Below, one piece after another: positions 18,202 to 26,929 of a DNA stretch of 64,000 nt; position 1 is the first letter of the stretch; every line of letters starts with the position of its first letter. Source of the DNA: Paenibacillus agilis. Its GTDB lineage: Bacteria; Bacillota; Bacilli; Paenibacillales; Paenibacillaceae. The notes under the pieces were generated by a model, which was given only the letters and a program-made list of their open reading frames with translations, was not told where the DNA came from and did no database searches. The stretch is taken from positions 1 to 64,000 of the forward strand of contig NZ_VNJK01000008.1 of the NCBI RefSeq assembly GCF_007786455.1. The letters are read 5' to 3'. A program made the position numbers and the translations under genes.

Positions 18202-20430
18202 TTATTCAAAAAACTTTGAGATTGGGTTAACTTCAAATTTTTGTGCAGTCACTTTACCTTGTCCATTCATTTGGAACCATTGATAAAAATCGCTGCTAAA
18301 GTTCGATGTCTTCATCATGGTTTGCATCATAGTAGGCCAAGCTTTAGCATTTACTTGCTCTGACGTCCAGTAAATGTGCATAAGTAGGCGGTCTTTATGA
18401 TAAGGATGCTTTACCATATAAACTCCTGACGTATCTTTCTGCTTCATCGCTTTGTTCCAATCCAATTGAATAGCCTTTGATCCCTTTTGAATGCCAGGCT
18501 TCAATGCTTGGATAACCGGATTATGGCGAGAACTGCCGATCGCAATAATATGACTCTTCGAAAGTTCCTTCTCCAGCTGTTTCTTCACTAACGAGCGCTC
18601 TGTTACGATTTTCGCTTCGGCCCCGCCCATTTGCATCAGGGTTTGAATCTGTTCTGCCAACTGCTTTTGTTGTTCCATCGCCTTTTTCGATACTCCATCG
18701 CTAAGCACGATCGTTACAGGCTCCCCGTTATAAGCACGGTGGTACATACGAGCAAACACTTCTTGCGGTAAGTTAGCGTTGCTTTCAAAAATTTGATCGT
18801 ACGTTGACTTCATCATAAGTCCCGTAAGATGCTGTTCTTCTTCAGGAGTTAACTTATACGCATCCGAAAGATCAAAGTTGGGTTCATATAAAGATTTACG
18901 CATATGCTCCTGAATGTCTTTACCGGCAATATCTCCAATCGTTTGCAGCCAATCTGCAATCGAAGCGTTACCAAGTGCGTAACGGTTGTAGTACTCTTGC
19001 ATAATGCGGTCGAAGGTTGGCTGTCCTACTTTGCGATACAACTCATACACAGCAAGACGACCGCGTTCATAGTAAAGCGGATGCGCCTCATCCCCAGCTT
19101 CATCATTATTAGAGGCAATTGCTTTTTCCGAAGGAGCCGATGCCATACGCATACCGTTAAAGCCTTGCATCTCGTCCTTCTGTTCTTCGTAGAAGTAGGA
19201 AGTTGCAAAGTTCGTTAGACCTTCATCCAAAAACCCTTCTGTCTCAGAGTCGTTACCGATAATAGCATGGAACCACTGATGTGCTACCTCATGAATAAAT
19301 ACGGAATCGTCTTCCACTACTGTATGATCCGAAATCTGCCCCATCTGAATGACTCGTGTATATTCAATCGCCACACCTTCTACATAGGTTTCCTGGATGC
19401 GGAAATCTTGATAAGGGTAGGCTCCAAATTTCTTTCCGAAGAAGTCGATTGCTTTCGCCGCTTGATTAATATAGCGCTCAGCAACTGCATCTTTTTCCTT
19501 GCTATCTCCGAAATAGTACATTTCAATGTTTACGCCGTTCACGTTCTTAGACTTCACTTTATAATTCGGACTAGCAAAAAACACAAATTCACGTGTCTTA
19601 TCTGCAGTAGCGGTAACTACCTTTCGTCCATTGTCCGCAGCCGTCTCTTGCAGTTTTCCTGGCATGCTTACCTTGTAGTTTTCCGGCACATTCAGGCTAA
19701 CTTTATAATCGGAAGACTCAAAATAGTCCGTTTCCAGTGTCTTGCTGTATGGCAACCGACTCCAATCTTGCTTTTCCTCATCATACATAGCAACAACCGG
19801 GTAGAAGTGAACGGCACTAATCAAGTCTTTATAATAAGCTAAACGCTGCATGCCAAATGGCAAATCAACGGTATAGTCGAGTTCCATAACGACTTCCTCA
19901 CCTGGCTTTAAAGTCTTACCAAGCTTAACGGACAGGGATTGGTTTTTATTTTCAAAAGAAAGCTTCCCCTCCCCAGACTTATCCGTTACTCGTTTAATGT
20001 CTATGCCCCCTAGGAAGTCCGCAGGCTTCTTATTAGGATACTCCTTGGCAATTTCCTTATTGCTTGTCTGAAACATAGATGTTTGCGTATCGATTGAACG
20101 ATAGGAATCCGCGAACGTATGGAACACGACTTCAGATAGTTCATCTTTCGTTGTGTTGCGAAACAAAACAGATTGTGTGCCAGAAAGTTTCATTTGTTTT
20201 TCGTCTAGTTTGAGATCAATTGTATATTGAATAGGGCTCGTCCGTTGTCCATCTTGAACGTGCTTCCCTGTGCTTGAGGATACCGTATTACTAGAAGATG
20301 TCGTCTTTACCTCTTTTACACTAGTAGATGCCTCAATTATGGATGGAGCTAGTAGAAATTGAGAAGCAATCGTAATCGATAGTAGACCTGCTGCCATTCG
20401 CAATACTCGCGATGATTTGTTCTTTTTCAT
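18202..20430 (-). CDS. Secreted M1-family zinc metallopeptidase
   Basis: A 742-residue protein with a signal peptide (MKKNKSS then a hydrophobic core ending about residue 34 in IIEAS). The gluzincin motif HEVAH (H380, H384) is followed after 18 residues by the third zinc ligand E403 (FLDEG). The exopeptidase GAMEN motif is replaced by a GVAIEY-like segment. A C-terminal region of about 230 residues follows. Likely an exported aminopeptidase-like enzyme; specificity is unknown. ATG 20430 follows GGGGGG; earlier in-frame ATGs lack ribosome sites. A second M1 protein is at 44929. Confidence 0.88.
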   Translation of the reverse strand: MKKNKSSRVLRMAAGLLSITIASQFLLAPSIIEASTSVKEVKTTSSSNTVSSSTGKHVQDGQRTSPIQYTIDLKLDEKQMKLSGTQSVLFRNTTKDELSEVVFHTFADSYRSIDTQTSMFQTSNKEIAKEYPNKKPADFLGGIDIKRVTDKSGEGKLSFENKNQSLSVKLGKTLKPGEEVVMELDYTVDLPFGMQRLAYYKDLISAVHFYPVVAMYDEEKQDWSRLPYSKTLETDYFESSDYKVSLNVPENYKVSMPGKLQETAADNGRKVVTATADKTREFVFFASPNYKVKSKNVNGVNIEMYYFGDSKEKDAVAERYINQAAKAIDFFGKKFGAYPYQDFRIQETYVEGVAIEYTRVIQMGQISDHTVVEDDSVFIHEVAHQWFHAIIGNDSETEGFLDEGLTNFATSYFYEEQKDEMQGFNGMRMASAPSEKAIASNNDEAGDEAHPLYYERGRLAVYELYRKVGQPTFDRIMQEYYNRYALGNASIADWLQTIGDIAGKDIQEHMRKSLYEPNFDLSDAYKLTPEEEQHLTGLMMKSTYDQIFESNANLPQEVFARMYHRAYNGEPVTIVLSDGVSKKAMEQQKQLAEQIQTLMQMGGAEAKIVTERSLVKKQLEKELSKSHIIAIGSSRHNPVIQALKPGIQKGSKAIQLDWNKAMKQKDTSGVYMVKHPYHKDRLLMHIYWTSEQVNAKAWPTMMQTMMKTSNFSSDFYQWFQMNGQGKVTAQKFEVNPISKFFE

Positions 20431-20610
20431 AAAAAATTGACCCCCCATGTATGTCGATCTAGTTGTCGATGTAACAAACATTTTCGTTGTACTTGTTATC
20501 TTCATTATAGATGTGCCCATCATGATGTACCTTAGATTATCCTTGCAGTATGAGATATGAAACTTACAATACTGTCATGTAAGTAGCAAGCAGCTCTGGA
20601 AGCATGTCTA

Positions 20611-20649
20611 TAAAAACAAACAAGGCATCTCCGAAGAGATGCCTTGTTT
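20611..20649 (-). terminator. Intrinsic terminator of cstA
   Basis: A perfect AACAAGGCATCTC-TTCG-GAGATGCCTTGTT hairpin is followed on the minus strand by TGTTTTTA, just past the cstA stop. Confidence 0.85.
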
Positions 20650-20695
20650 ATCTAAGATGACTGTACCCGATGATATATAGTAATTTGGGGTTACA

Positions 20696-22492
20696 CTAAG
20701 TCACAGATACTTTTTCTAGTATAGGTCGCGGTGTATTCCACATCTGTGTCCATTTCTTAATCGCAGAAATCATAATAATGATTCCAAGAACAAGCATGAT
20801 GATGGACAATGCTGCGTTTAGAACGCTGTAGCCTTTTGCAGCTTCGTTCAAGTACACATTTTTAATCATCCAGAAGCCTGCATAGTTTACTGTAATGAAC
20901 AAGTATGCAAGCGGGACGAGACAAGTAAGTACATACCAACGCTTATCCGCAATTTTCAAAATAACCGTCGCTCCGATAATAAGACCAATCGATGCCATCA
21001 ATTGGTTCGATACACCGAACAATGCCCATACCGAGCCGATATCGCCAGAGAAGAGCAAGTAGCCCCACATGAAGCAAGCCAATGCACTTGCAAAGATTGC
21101 TCCAGGTACCCAATCTACACGCTTAAGCGGCTTGTAGATTTCTCCGAAGAAGTCTTGAATCAAGTAACGAGATACGCGAGTACCTGCGTCAATCGCTGTT
21201 AGAATGAATACTGCTTCGAACATAATAACGAATTGGAAGAAGAACGCTGCCAAGTTTTCAAACCAAGGAATTTGGGTGAAAATATACGTCATCCCTACCG
21301 CTAGCGTAACTGCGCCGCCCGTTCTTCCTTCTAGATCCAAGCCAATTTGTTGTGCCAATTCAGGCAAATGAACAACTTCCATACCGAGTGTCTTGAACAC
21401 TTCAGGTGTCGAGTTAATTGCAAAGTAGTCAGCTGGCTGCAATGCAGTTGCTGCAATAAGAGCCATAATCGCTACAATACATTCTACCAACATCGCACCA
21501 AAACCGACGCTCTTTATATCGCTCCAACGGTTAATCATTTTCGGCGTCGTTCCAGAACCAACAAAGGCATGGAAACCAGAAATCGCACCGCAGGCAATTG
21601 TAATCGAGATGAACGGCCATACCGGACCAGCCAGAATTGGACCGCCGCCATTAATAAATTCGGTAACAGCCGGGAAAGGAATCGCCGGGTTAATAACAAA
21701 TACACCAATAATCAAGGCGATAAATACGCCGATTTTCATAAAGCTGCTCAAGTAATCGCGTGGTGCAAGCAATAGCCATACCGGCAATGCTGCTGCAAAG
21801 AATGCGTATATCGGCAAAATGACTGCCAATGTGCTCGCATCAAGTGTTAACCAATCGCCAAGCACTGTGCCTTGAATATAAGGACCAGCGAATACACCAA
21901 TCATCATTAAAATAAAACCGACTGTCGTTGCAAGCTTCAAGTTCCCTGTCTTCTTATGGAACAAACCAACTCCGATTGCAATCGGAATCGTAATCGCAAC
22001 TGCAAATGTTCCCCATGGATTGTTCTCCAATGCGTGAAGGACAACCATCGACAAACCTGCCATTGTTATCGTAATGATGAACAACATCGCCAACCCTGTA
22101 CAAAAACCAGCTACAGGTCCAAGCTCTTCTTTTGCTACCTCGGAAAGCGACTTTCCTTCTTTACGCATCGAAGCGAACAACACGACCATGTCGTGCACAG
22201 CTCCCCCGATAACTGCACCGACCAACAGCCAGATCAAACCTGGTAAATAACCGAACTGGGCTGCTAATATCGGTCCAACGAGCGGACCTGCTGCAGCGAT
22301 CGCTGCGAAGTGGTGTCCAAAAGTCACCCATTTATTAGATGGAACATAATCTTTGCCGTCATTTAAAGCATGTGCAGGAGTTGGCTTAGAATCATCCAAC
22401 TTGAGTACCTTTGCTGCCATAAATGTTCCATATAAACGATAAGCTATCATAAGAATACATATAGAACCGATTACTATCGTTACCGCGTTCAT
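20696..22492 (-). CDS. cstA: CstA-family carbon starvation protein / pyruvate transporter
   Basis: A 598-residue polytopic membrane protein of the CstA family with about 16-18 hydrophobic segments. Conserved stretches include HHFAAIAAAGPLVGP (about 42-56) and GSGTTPKM. E. coli relatives (CstA, BtsT) import pyruvate or peptides during carbon limitation. ATG 22492 with GGGAG upstream is taken as the start; the reading frame open further upstream runs through the regulatory region. Regulation is suggested by a cre-like site and 21-bp phased repeats upstream. A LytS/LytT pair nearby resembles the BtsSR-BtsT arrangement. Confidence 0.92.
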   Translation of the reverse strand: MNAVTIVIGSICILMIAYRLYGTFMAAKVLKLDDSKPTPAHALNDGKDYVPSNKWVTFGHHFAAIAAAGPLVGPILAAQFGYLPGLIWLLVGAVIGGAVHDMVVLFASMRKEGKSLSEVAKEELGPVAGFCTGLAMLFIITITMAGLSMVVLHALENNPWGTFAVAITIPIAIGVGLFHKKTGNLKLATTVGFILMMIGVFAGPYIQGTVLGDWLTLDASTLAVILPIYAFFAAALPVWLLLAPRDYLSSFMKIGVFIALIIGVFVINPAIPFPAVTEFINGGGPILAGPVWPFISITIACGAISGFHAFVGSGTTPKMINRWSDIKSVGFGAMLVECIVAIMALIAATALQPADYFAINSTPEVFKTLGMEVVHLPELAQQIGLDLEGRTGGAVTLAVGMTYIFTQIPWFENLAAFFFQFVIMFEAVFILTAIDAGTRVSRYLIQDFFGEIYKPLKRVDWVPGAIFASALACFMWGYLLFSGDIGSVWALFGVSNQLMASIGLIIGATVILKIADKRWYVLTCLVPLAYLFITVNYAGFWMIKNVYLNEAAKGYSVLNAALSIIMLVLGIIIMISAIKKWTQMWNTPRPILEKVSVT

Positions 22493-22549
22493 GGAGATCG
22501 ACTCCCTTCTAAACTTTCTATACTTGTATTTTATGAGATGAAAATGGAA

Positions 22550-22563
22550 ATAAAGCGTTTTCA
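22550..22563 (-). promoter_or_regulatory. CcpA cre-like site upstream of cstA
   Basis: On the minus strand, TGAAAACGCTTTAT matches the cre consensus TGWAANCGNTNWCA at 12 of 14 positions, about 60 bases upstream of the start. It suggests catabolite control. Confidence 0.5.
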
Positions 22564-22570
22564 AAATAAA

Positions 22571-22639
22571 ATGCGCAAGATTCGCTTCCACTTGCAAAAA
22601 TCGAGGGTTGAGTTGCAATAAAATTGACTTGATATGCAA
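22571..22639 (-). promoter_or_regulatory. Phased TTGCAA repeats upstream of cstA (candidate LytTR sites)
   Basis: TTGCAA occurs at 22592-22597 and 22613-22618 and ATGCAA at 22634-22639, each exactly 21 bp apart. A TGC core at 22572-22574 is in the same register. Direct repeats about two helical turns apart are the usual target of LytTR-domain regulators, and a LytTR regulator is encoded at 26169-26927. Confidence 0.4.
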
Positions 22640-22670
22640 ATAGGTGGGGTAAGAATTGATAAAACAGCGG

Positions 22671-22719
22671 AAAAACAAAAAGATCGAGTTCAGGTTCCTA
22701 TACGAACCCTCGCTCGACC
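22671..22719 (-). terminator. Intrinsic terminator of the ECF operon
   Basis: On the minus strand, GGTCGAGCGAGGGTTC and GAACCTGAACTCGATC form a stem followed by TTTTTGTTTTT, separating the ECF genes from cstA. Confidence 0.8.
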
Positions 22720-22817
22720 CTTTGTATTTACAATGAAACATCTACTATGGAGCTAAATACCTAATGAGAAAATCCATCAGTGGTAGCTTCTATACTCCCA
22801 TTGCAATTAAATAGTTA

Positions 22818-23657
22818 CTATGAGTTAAAAGGATACCAGAATGTTCCGAAGCCTTGTACACGCACAGTAATGGACACAGCTAATACAATGACACAGACAA
22901 TGACGATACCAATATCCGCTCTTCCCCAAGGAGAAGAGGAATACCATGTACGCTTCGCATTTTTGCCAAAGCCGCGCAAGTCCATTGCATTCGCTACTGT
23001 ATCAATCCGTGCAAGCGAAGACTGCACAAGTGGAATTGCTATCGCTGCAAAATGCTTCATTCGCTGTATAAGCGTGCCCTCTCCACGTGCTAAACCCACT
23101 CCGCGCGCCTGCATTGCGTGAGAAATGCTAATGAAGTCCTTTTTCAAGTCAGGGATGTAGCGAAACGCAATATTAAATGCATAGGCAATTTTGTACGGTA
23201 CCCCTAAACGGTTCAAGCTGCCCGCAAAGCGAGTCGGATGTGTCGTATAGACAAACAGTATCGAAATAGGCATCAACGACATATATTTCATTGATAATGT
23301 TAGGATATAAAATACGGTCTCTAGCGTCAGCACTTCATAGCCTAAGTCAATAAGTACGGTCGTCGTCCCGTTCACTTCACTTCCATATGCAGGCGAGACG
23401 AGTATCGTAAATATAGAGTTGAAGATATTAAATACGATAATTACCCATACGAGCAACCTTATTCGCTTCCAAGGCAGCTGCGCACTCATAAGGAGTACAA
23501 GCCCAATGATGAAAAGTACAATAAAGACACGAATGTCCTGAAACAAGAAGACGATTACTGTCCAGGCAAGCAGCATAATCAGCTTAACAGCACCGTCTAA
23601 TCGATGGAACAATGTATCCCGCTCGATGTACAGCATTCCCGCTTTACTCATGCTCAC
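22818..23657 (-). CDS. ecfT: Energy-coupling factor transporter transmembrane protein EcfT
   Basis: A 279-residue T component of an ECF transporter. Several hydrophobic helices lie in the N-terminal half. Two coupling motifs contact the ATPases: QARGVG (about 186) and a DLRGFG segment (about 229). The gene overlaps the ATPase gene by 14 bases. Together with the fused ATPase and S component it forms a complete vitamin or micronutrient importer. Confidence 0.92.
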   Translation of the reverse strand: MSMSKAGMLYIERDTLFHRLDGAVKLIMLLAWTVIVFLFQDIRVFIVLFIIGLVLLMSAQLPWKRIRLLVWVIIVFNIFNSIFTILVSPAYGSEVNGTTTVLIDLGYEVLTLETVFYILTLSMKYMSLMPISILFVYTTHPTRFAGSLNRLGVPYKIAYAFNIAFRYIPDLKKDFISISHAMQARGVGLARGEGTLIQRMKHFAAIAIPLVQSSLARIDTVANAMDLRGFGKNAKRTWYSSSPWGRADIGIVIVCVIVLAVSITVRVQGFGTFWYPFNS

Positions 23658-25365
23658 TCACCTGCTTCTTCCGTTTCTCGTACTGGATAAAGTGACGCAC
23701 CAACGCTTCAGGAGTTGCCACTGCAGTCGAACGAGAAAGCATGCTCAAAGATGTCTCCTTTAAGTTCGCACGCTTCATGATCTCCGTGTCGGTCAGCACA
23801 CTTGCTGTAGAACCTGACGCAATAATCTCGCCATTGCAAAGTACAGCTGCTCGTTCTGTATACTCTAGTGCCAGATGCATATCGTGAGTAATAAAGAGTA
23901 ATGAGACGCCTCGCTCCGCTAATCGCGATAGGAAGTCCATAAATTGCGTATAATGCTTAAAATCTTGACCAGCCGTTGGCTCGTCCACAATAATCAGTTT
24001 TGGCTCCGTCACCATAATAGAAGCGATCGTAACCCTCTTCTTCTGTCCGTAGCTAAGCGCAGATACAGGCCAATCACGATAACTGTACAAGCCGCAAATA
24101 CGCAGCACTTCTTCTACTTTGGCTGTAATTTCTGCCTGAGGCACTCCTTGTATACGCAGTGCCAAGCCGACTTCATCCCTGATCATCGTTTGGGTAATCA
24201 TATGATTGGGATTTTGCATCACATAACCAATCTGCTCGCCAAGGCGGCGGATCGACCATTGACGAATGGACTCTCCGTTAAGAAGAATATCACCTGATGT
24301 CGGTGTAACCATGCCCGTCAGCAGCTGAGATAAGGTCGTTTTTCCCGCTCCATTGTTACCAAGCAACGCAATTCGTTCGCCTGCTCCAATTTTTAATGAA
24401 ACACCTTTAATCACTTCAGTGCCTTCCCCATAGGCAAAACGAACATCTTGCAGTTCTGCCAAAGGAACGGGTTCATGTTCATGCGGCGAGTTATCGCTCA
24501 CTTCAATCCATTCTCCAAGTGCTCGACGCACTTGCTCATTGTCACTCAATTTTTCCAAAGAAGATGGCTGAGCATCTGGCGTAAGCCCACAGCCCGCATA
24601 CTTCAATGCCGAAATATACAAAGGCTCCCGAAGCCCATTTTCCTGCATAACATTCGATGAAAGAATCTCATCCGGCGTACCAACAGCAACGATTCTACCT
24701 TCTGCCATCACAACAATTCGGTCAATTGGCTGTTCCAGTACATCTTCAATTCGATGCTCAATGATAATGACCGTCTTGCCGCTGTCGCGGTGAATGTCAT
24801 CAATTAGTTTCATCGCATGTTTACCGCTCGCAGGATCCAGATTGGCCAACGGCTCATCAAACAGCAGAATATCAACTTCCATAGACATGACCCCTGCCAA
24901 AGAAACACGCTGTTTCTGGCCGCCAGACAGTTCATGCGGACTTTGATTCATGTGCTCCTGCATATCAACCATGCTAAGCGCTCGGGCCACCCGCGGTTTC
25001 ATCTCCTCGGGAGCAACACAATCATTTTCGAAAGCAAAGGCGACATCTTCATCAACCGTCAATCCAATGAACTGACTATCTTGATCTTGCAATATTGTAC
25101 CGACACTGCGGCTAATCTCAAAAATGCTTTGCTCTGCCGGACAGCAACCCTTCAACGTATAATCGCCTGATATTTTCCCTTTGTGGGCGAATGGAATTAG
25201 CCCATTGATACAATGGGCTAACGTGGATTTGCCGGAACCGCTCGGGCCAGCTATTAATATTTTTTCCCCTGGGTAAATATCGAGGCATATGTCATGAAGG
25301 GTAGGCTCAGCCAAGCTACTATATTGAAAGCTGAATTGATTAAAAGAAAGAATGGATTCTGCCAT
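23644..25365 (-). CDS. ECF transporter ATPase, fused A-A' protein
   Basis: A 573-residue protein with two complete ABC ATPase domains. The first has Walker A GPSGSGKST (about 37-45) and signature LSGGQKQR. The second has Walker A GNNGAGKTT (about 330) and signature LSYGQKKR, with Walker B in both. A roughly 60-residue linker separates them. This fused form usually pairs with UPF0397-type S components. ATG 25365 is preferred over 25374 because the AGGGG site is too close to the earlier codon. Confidence 0.92.
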   Translation of the reverse strand: MAESILSFNQFSFQYSSLAEPTLHDICLDIYPGEKILIAGPSGSGKSTLAHCINGLIPFAHKGKISGDYTLKGCCPAEQSIFEISRSVGTILQDQDSQFIGLTVDEDVAFAFENDCVAPEEMKPRVARALSMVDMQEHMNQSPHELSGGQKQRVSLAGVMSMEVDILLFDEPLANLDPASGKHAMKLIDDIHRDSGKTVIIIEHRIEDVLEQPIDRIVVMAEGRIVAVGTPDEILSSNVMQENGLREPLYISALKYAGCGLTPDAQPSSLEKLSDNEQVRRALGEWIEVSDNSPHEHEPVPLAELQDVRFAYGEGTEVIKGVSLKIGAGERIALLGNNGAGKTTLSQLLTGMVTPTSGDILLNGESIRQWSIRRLGEQIGYVMQNPNHMITQTMIRDEVGLALRIQGVPQAEITAKVEEVLRICGLYSYRDWPVSALSYGQKKRVTIASIMVTEPKLIIVDEPTAGQDFKHYTQFMDFLSRLAERGVSLLFITHDMHLALEYTERAAVLCNGEIIASGSTASVLTDTEIMKRANLKETSLSMLSRSTAVATPEALVRHFIQYEKRKKQVSEHE

Positions 25366-25414
25366 CTTATTCATTGCCCCTATTTGCCTTTATTCAAGGA
25401 TTACTGTAATCCTA

Positions 25415-25981
25415 TTACTTTGATACTTTGAGATTGGAATTGCTGCGATTCATTTTCAACAATCCAAGTACAGCACCAACGCCTAGAATGACATGCACGG
25501 TGATGTTAGACAAAGAAGCCGCTATAAATTGCAACAACATTTTATCTGGCGCTTCTCCAAACAGATAAATATCAAGTACGCTAGAAATGCCGAATCCGAC
25601 GATCAATGCCAACGATCCAACAATAGCTAGAGTAGCAATATTCCCTCCAGTTGCGCGCCCTTCTTTAATACTGAATGACTTGCTCATGAATACGAGTCCC
25701 ATACCGAGACCGCTAATCGCCGATCCCAATACCCATGACCACCAAATCGTGCCAGAAGATAAATCAAACACAATGTGACCGATAGCTCCGCTCAAAAAAC
25801 CAACGATAGGACCAAACAAAGCTCCAAATACCGTCAAGATTGCAATGGCTGGACGCAGTCCAGTCTGTGGTGCCACCGGAATGGAAACCCAGTTAAGCAA
25901 ACCGTACAATGCAGCCCCGATTCCAATCGCAACAACAGTCCTCGTGTCCAAGTTGAAAATGGATTGCTTCATCATCTTCAC
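25415..25981 (-). CDS. ECF transporter substrate-binding (S) component, UPF0397 type
   Basis: A 188-residue membrane protein with five to six hydrophobic helices. The [15 protein letters not shown] opening and the GAIGH and [12 protein letters not shown] segments are typical of the UPF0397 family, annotated elsewhere as an ECF (riboflavin-like) substrate-binding component. The substrate is not proven, and no riboswitch was seen in the roughly 90 bases upstream. Start is GTG 25981 or ATG 25975; a GGAG site fits the former. The ATPase and EcfT genes follow on the same strand. Confidence 0.88.
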   Translation of the reverse strand: MKMMKQSIFNLDTRTVVAIGIGAALYGLLNWVSIPVAPQTGLRPAIAILTVFGALFGPIVGFLSGAIGHIVFDLSSGTIWWSWVLGSAISGLGMGLVFMSKSFSIKEGRATGGNIATLAIVGSLALIVGFGISSVLDIYLFGEAPDKMLLQFIAASLSNITVHVILGVGAVLGLLKMNRSNSNLKVSK

Positions 25982-26070
25982 CCTTTCTTCTCCAATATGG
26001 ATTTATCGCGCGCCTGCTTGAGCAGGTAGCATCTTTTGATATTACAATCTATATGCCACTCTAGTTGTAC

Positions 26071-26107
26071 ATAAAACAAGCCACTGCCTTCTATGGGAAG
26101 TGGCTTA
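26071..26107 (-). terminator. Intrinsic terminator of the lytST pair
   Basis: On the minus strand, AAGCCACTTCCC and AAGGCAGTGGCTT form a stem followed by GTTTTATG, downstream of the LytTR regulator. Confidence 0.7.
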
Positions 26108-26168
26108 GATTGCAAGCATTATTATAGCAAGGCGCGTGTAATTATGCATCAATATTTTGCTTGATCTC

Positions 26169-26927
26169 CTATAGACCAAGCTTCTGCTTCAAGTCTTTCA
26201 CATACGTGCGGCTGACCGGTATACTTGCACCATCTTTCATCTTCATCACATACGTAGAATGGAACCAAGGTTCAATTTCTCTTACATAGTCTACATTGAC
26301 TAAATAGGAGCGATGAACGCGAAGCATAGAAGGATGATTCAGCTTGCGCTCCAGCACCGTCAATGCTTCACTTACTTTGTATCGCTGCCCTTCCGTCACG
26401 ACGACAGCCTTACCTTCTTCCGATTCAATAAAAATAATGCGGTCAACATGCAGTACCGCAATTCGCTCATCTACTGTCACAGCTAATCGCTCTGTTCGCT
26501 CAAGAGTTTTAGAAGCTGCCGAGACAGACGAGCCGCTAGCCGCAGCAGGCTGAGACGCAGGAACAGCTAACCGCTGAGCAAGTTTCTCCACCGTCTGTTG
26601 TATACGCGCCTCTTCGTATGGCTTTAAGATGTAATCTGTAGCATTCAACTCAAATGCCTTCAGGGCATATTCATCATAAGCTGTTGCAAATACGATCGCA
26701 GATTGGCATCCGTCTTCTTTGAGTCGTTCTGCAATCTCAATGCCTGTTGCATCCGACAGCTGAATATCGAGGAAGATCACATCAGGCGTTGTTTCCTGAA
26801 TGCCATCCAGCGCCTCTTCATACGACTCAGCTTCTCCTACAATGTCCACGCGCTTCGTTCTGCGAAGCAAATACATGAGCTCATCCCTTGCTAATGGCTC
26901 ATCATCAACAATAAATGCTCTAATCAC
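26169..26927 (-). CDS. lytT: LytTR-family response regulator (LytT/LytR type)
   Basis: A 252-residue response regulator. The receiver has D8/D9, phosphorylation site D54 (IFLDIQ) and K103. A variable linker (about 122-148) leads to a C-terminal LytTR DNA-binding domain with the conserved MLRVHRSYLVN and PVSRTY segments. Its likely targets are direct repeats such as those seen upstream of cstA. It follows the LytS-like kinase with 2 bases between them. The family partners of such pairs are pyruvate and cell-wall stress genes (lrgAB, pftAB, btsT). Confidence 0.92.
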   Translation of the reverse strand: MIRAFIVDDEPLARDELMYLLRRTKRVDIVGEAESYEEALDGIQETTPDVIFLDIQLSDATGIEIAERLKEDGCQSAIVFATAYDEYALKAFELNATDYILKPYEEARIQQTVEKLAQRLAVPASQPAAASGSSVSAASKTLERTERLAVTVDERIAVLHVDRIIFIESEEGKAVVVTEGQRYKVSEALTVLERKLNHPSMLRVHRSYLVNVDYVREIEPWFHSTYVMKMKDGASIPVSRTYVKDLKQKLGL

Positions 26928-26929
26928 GC

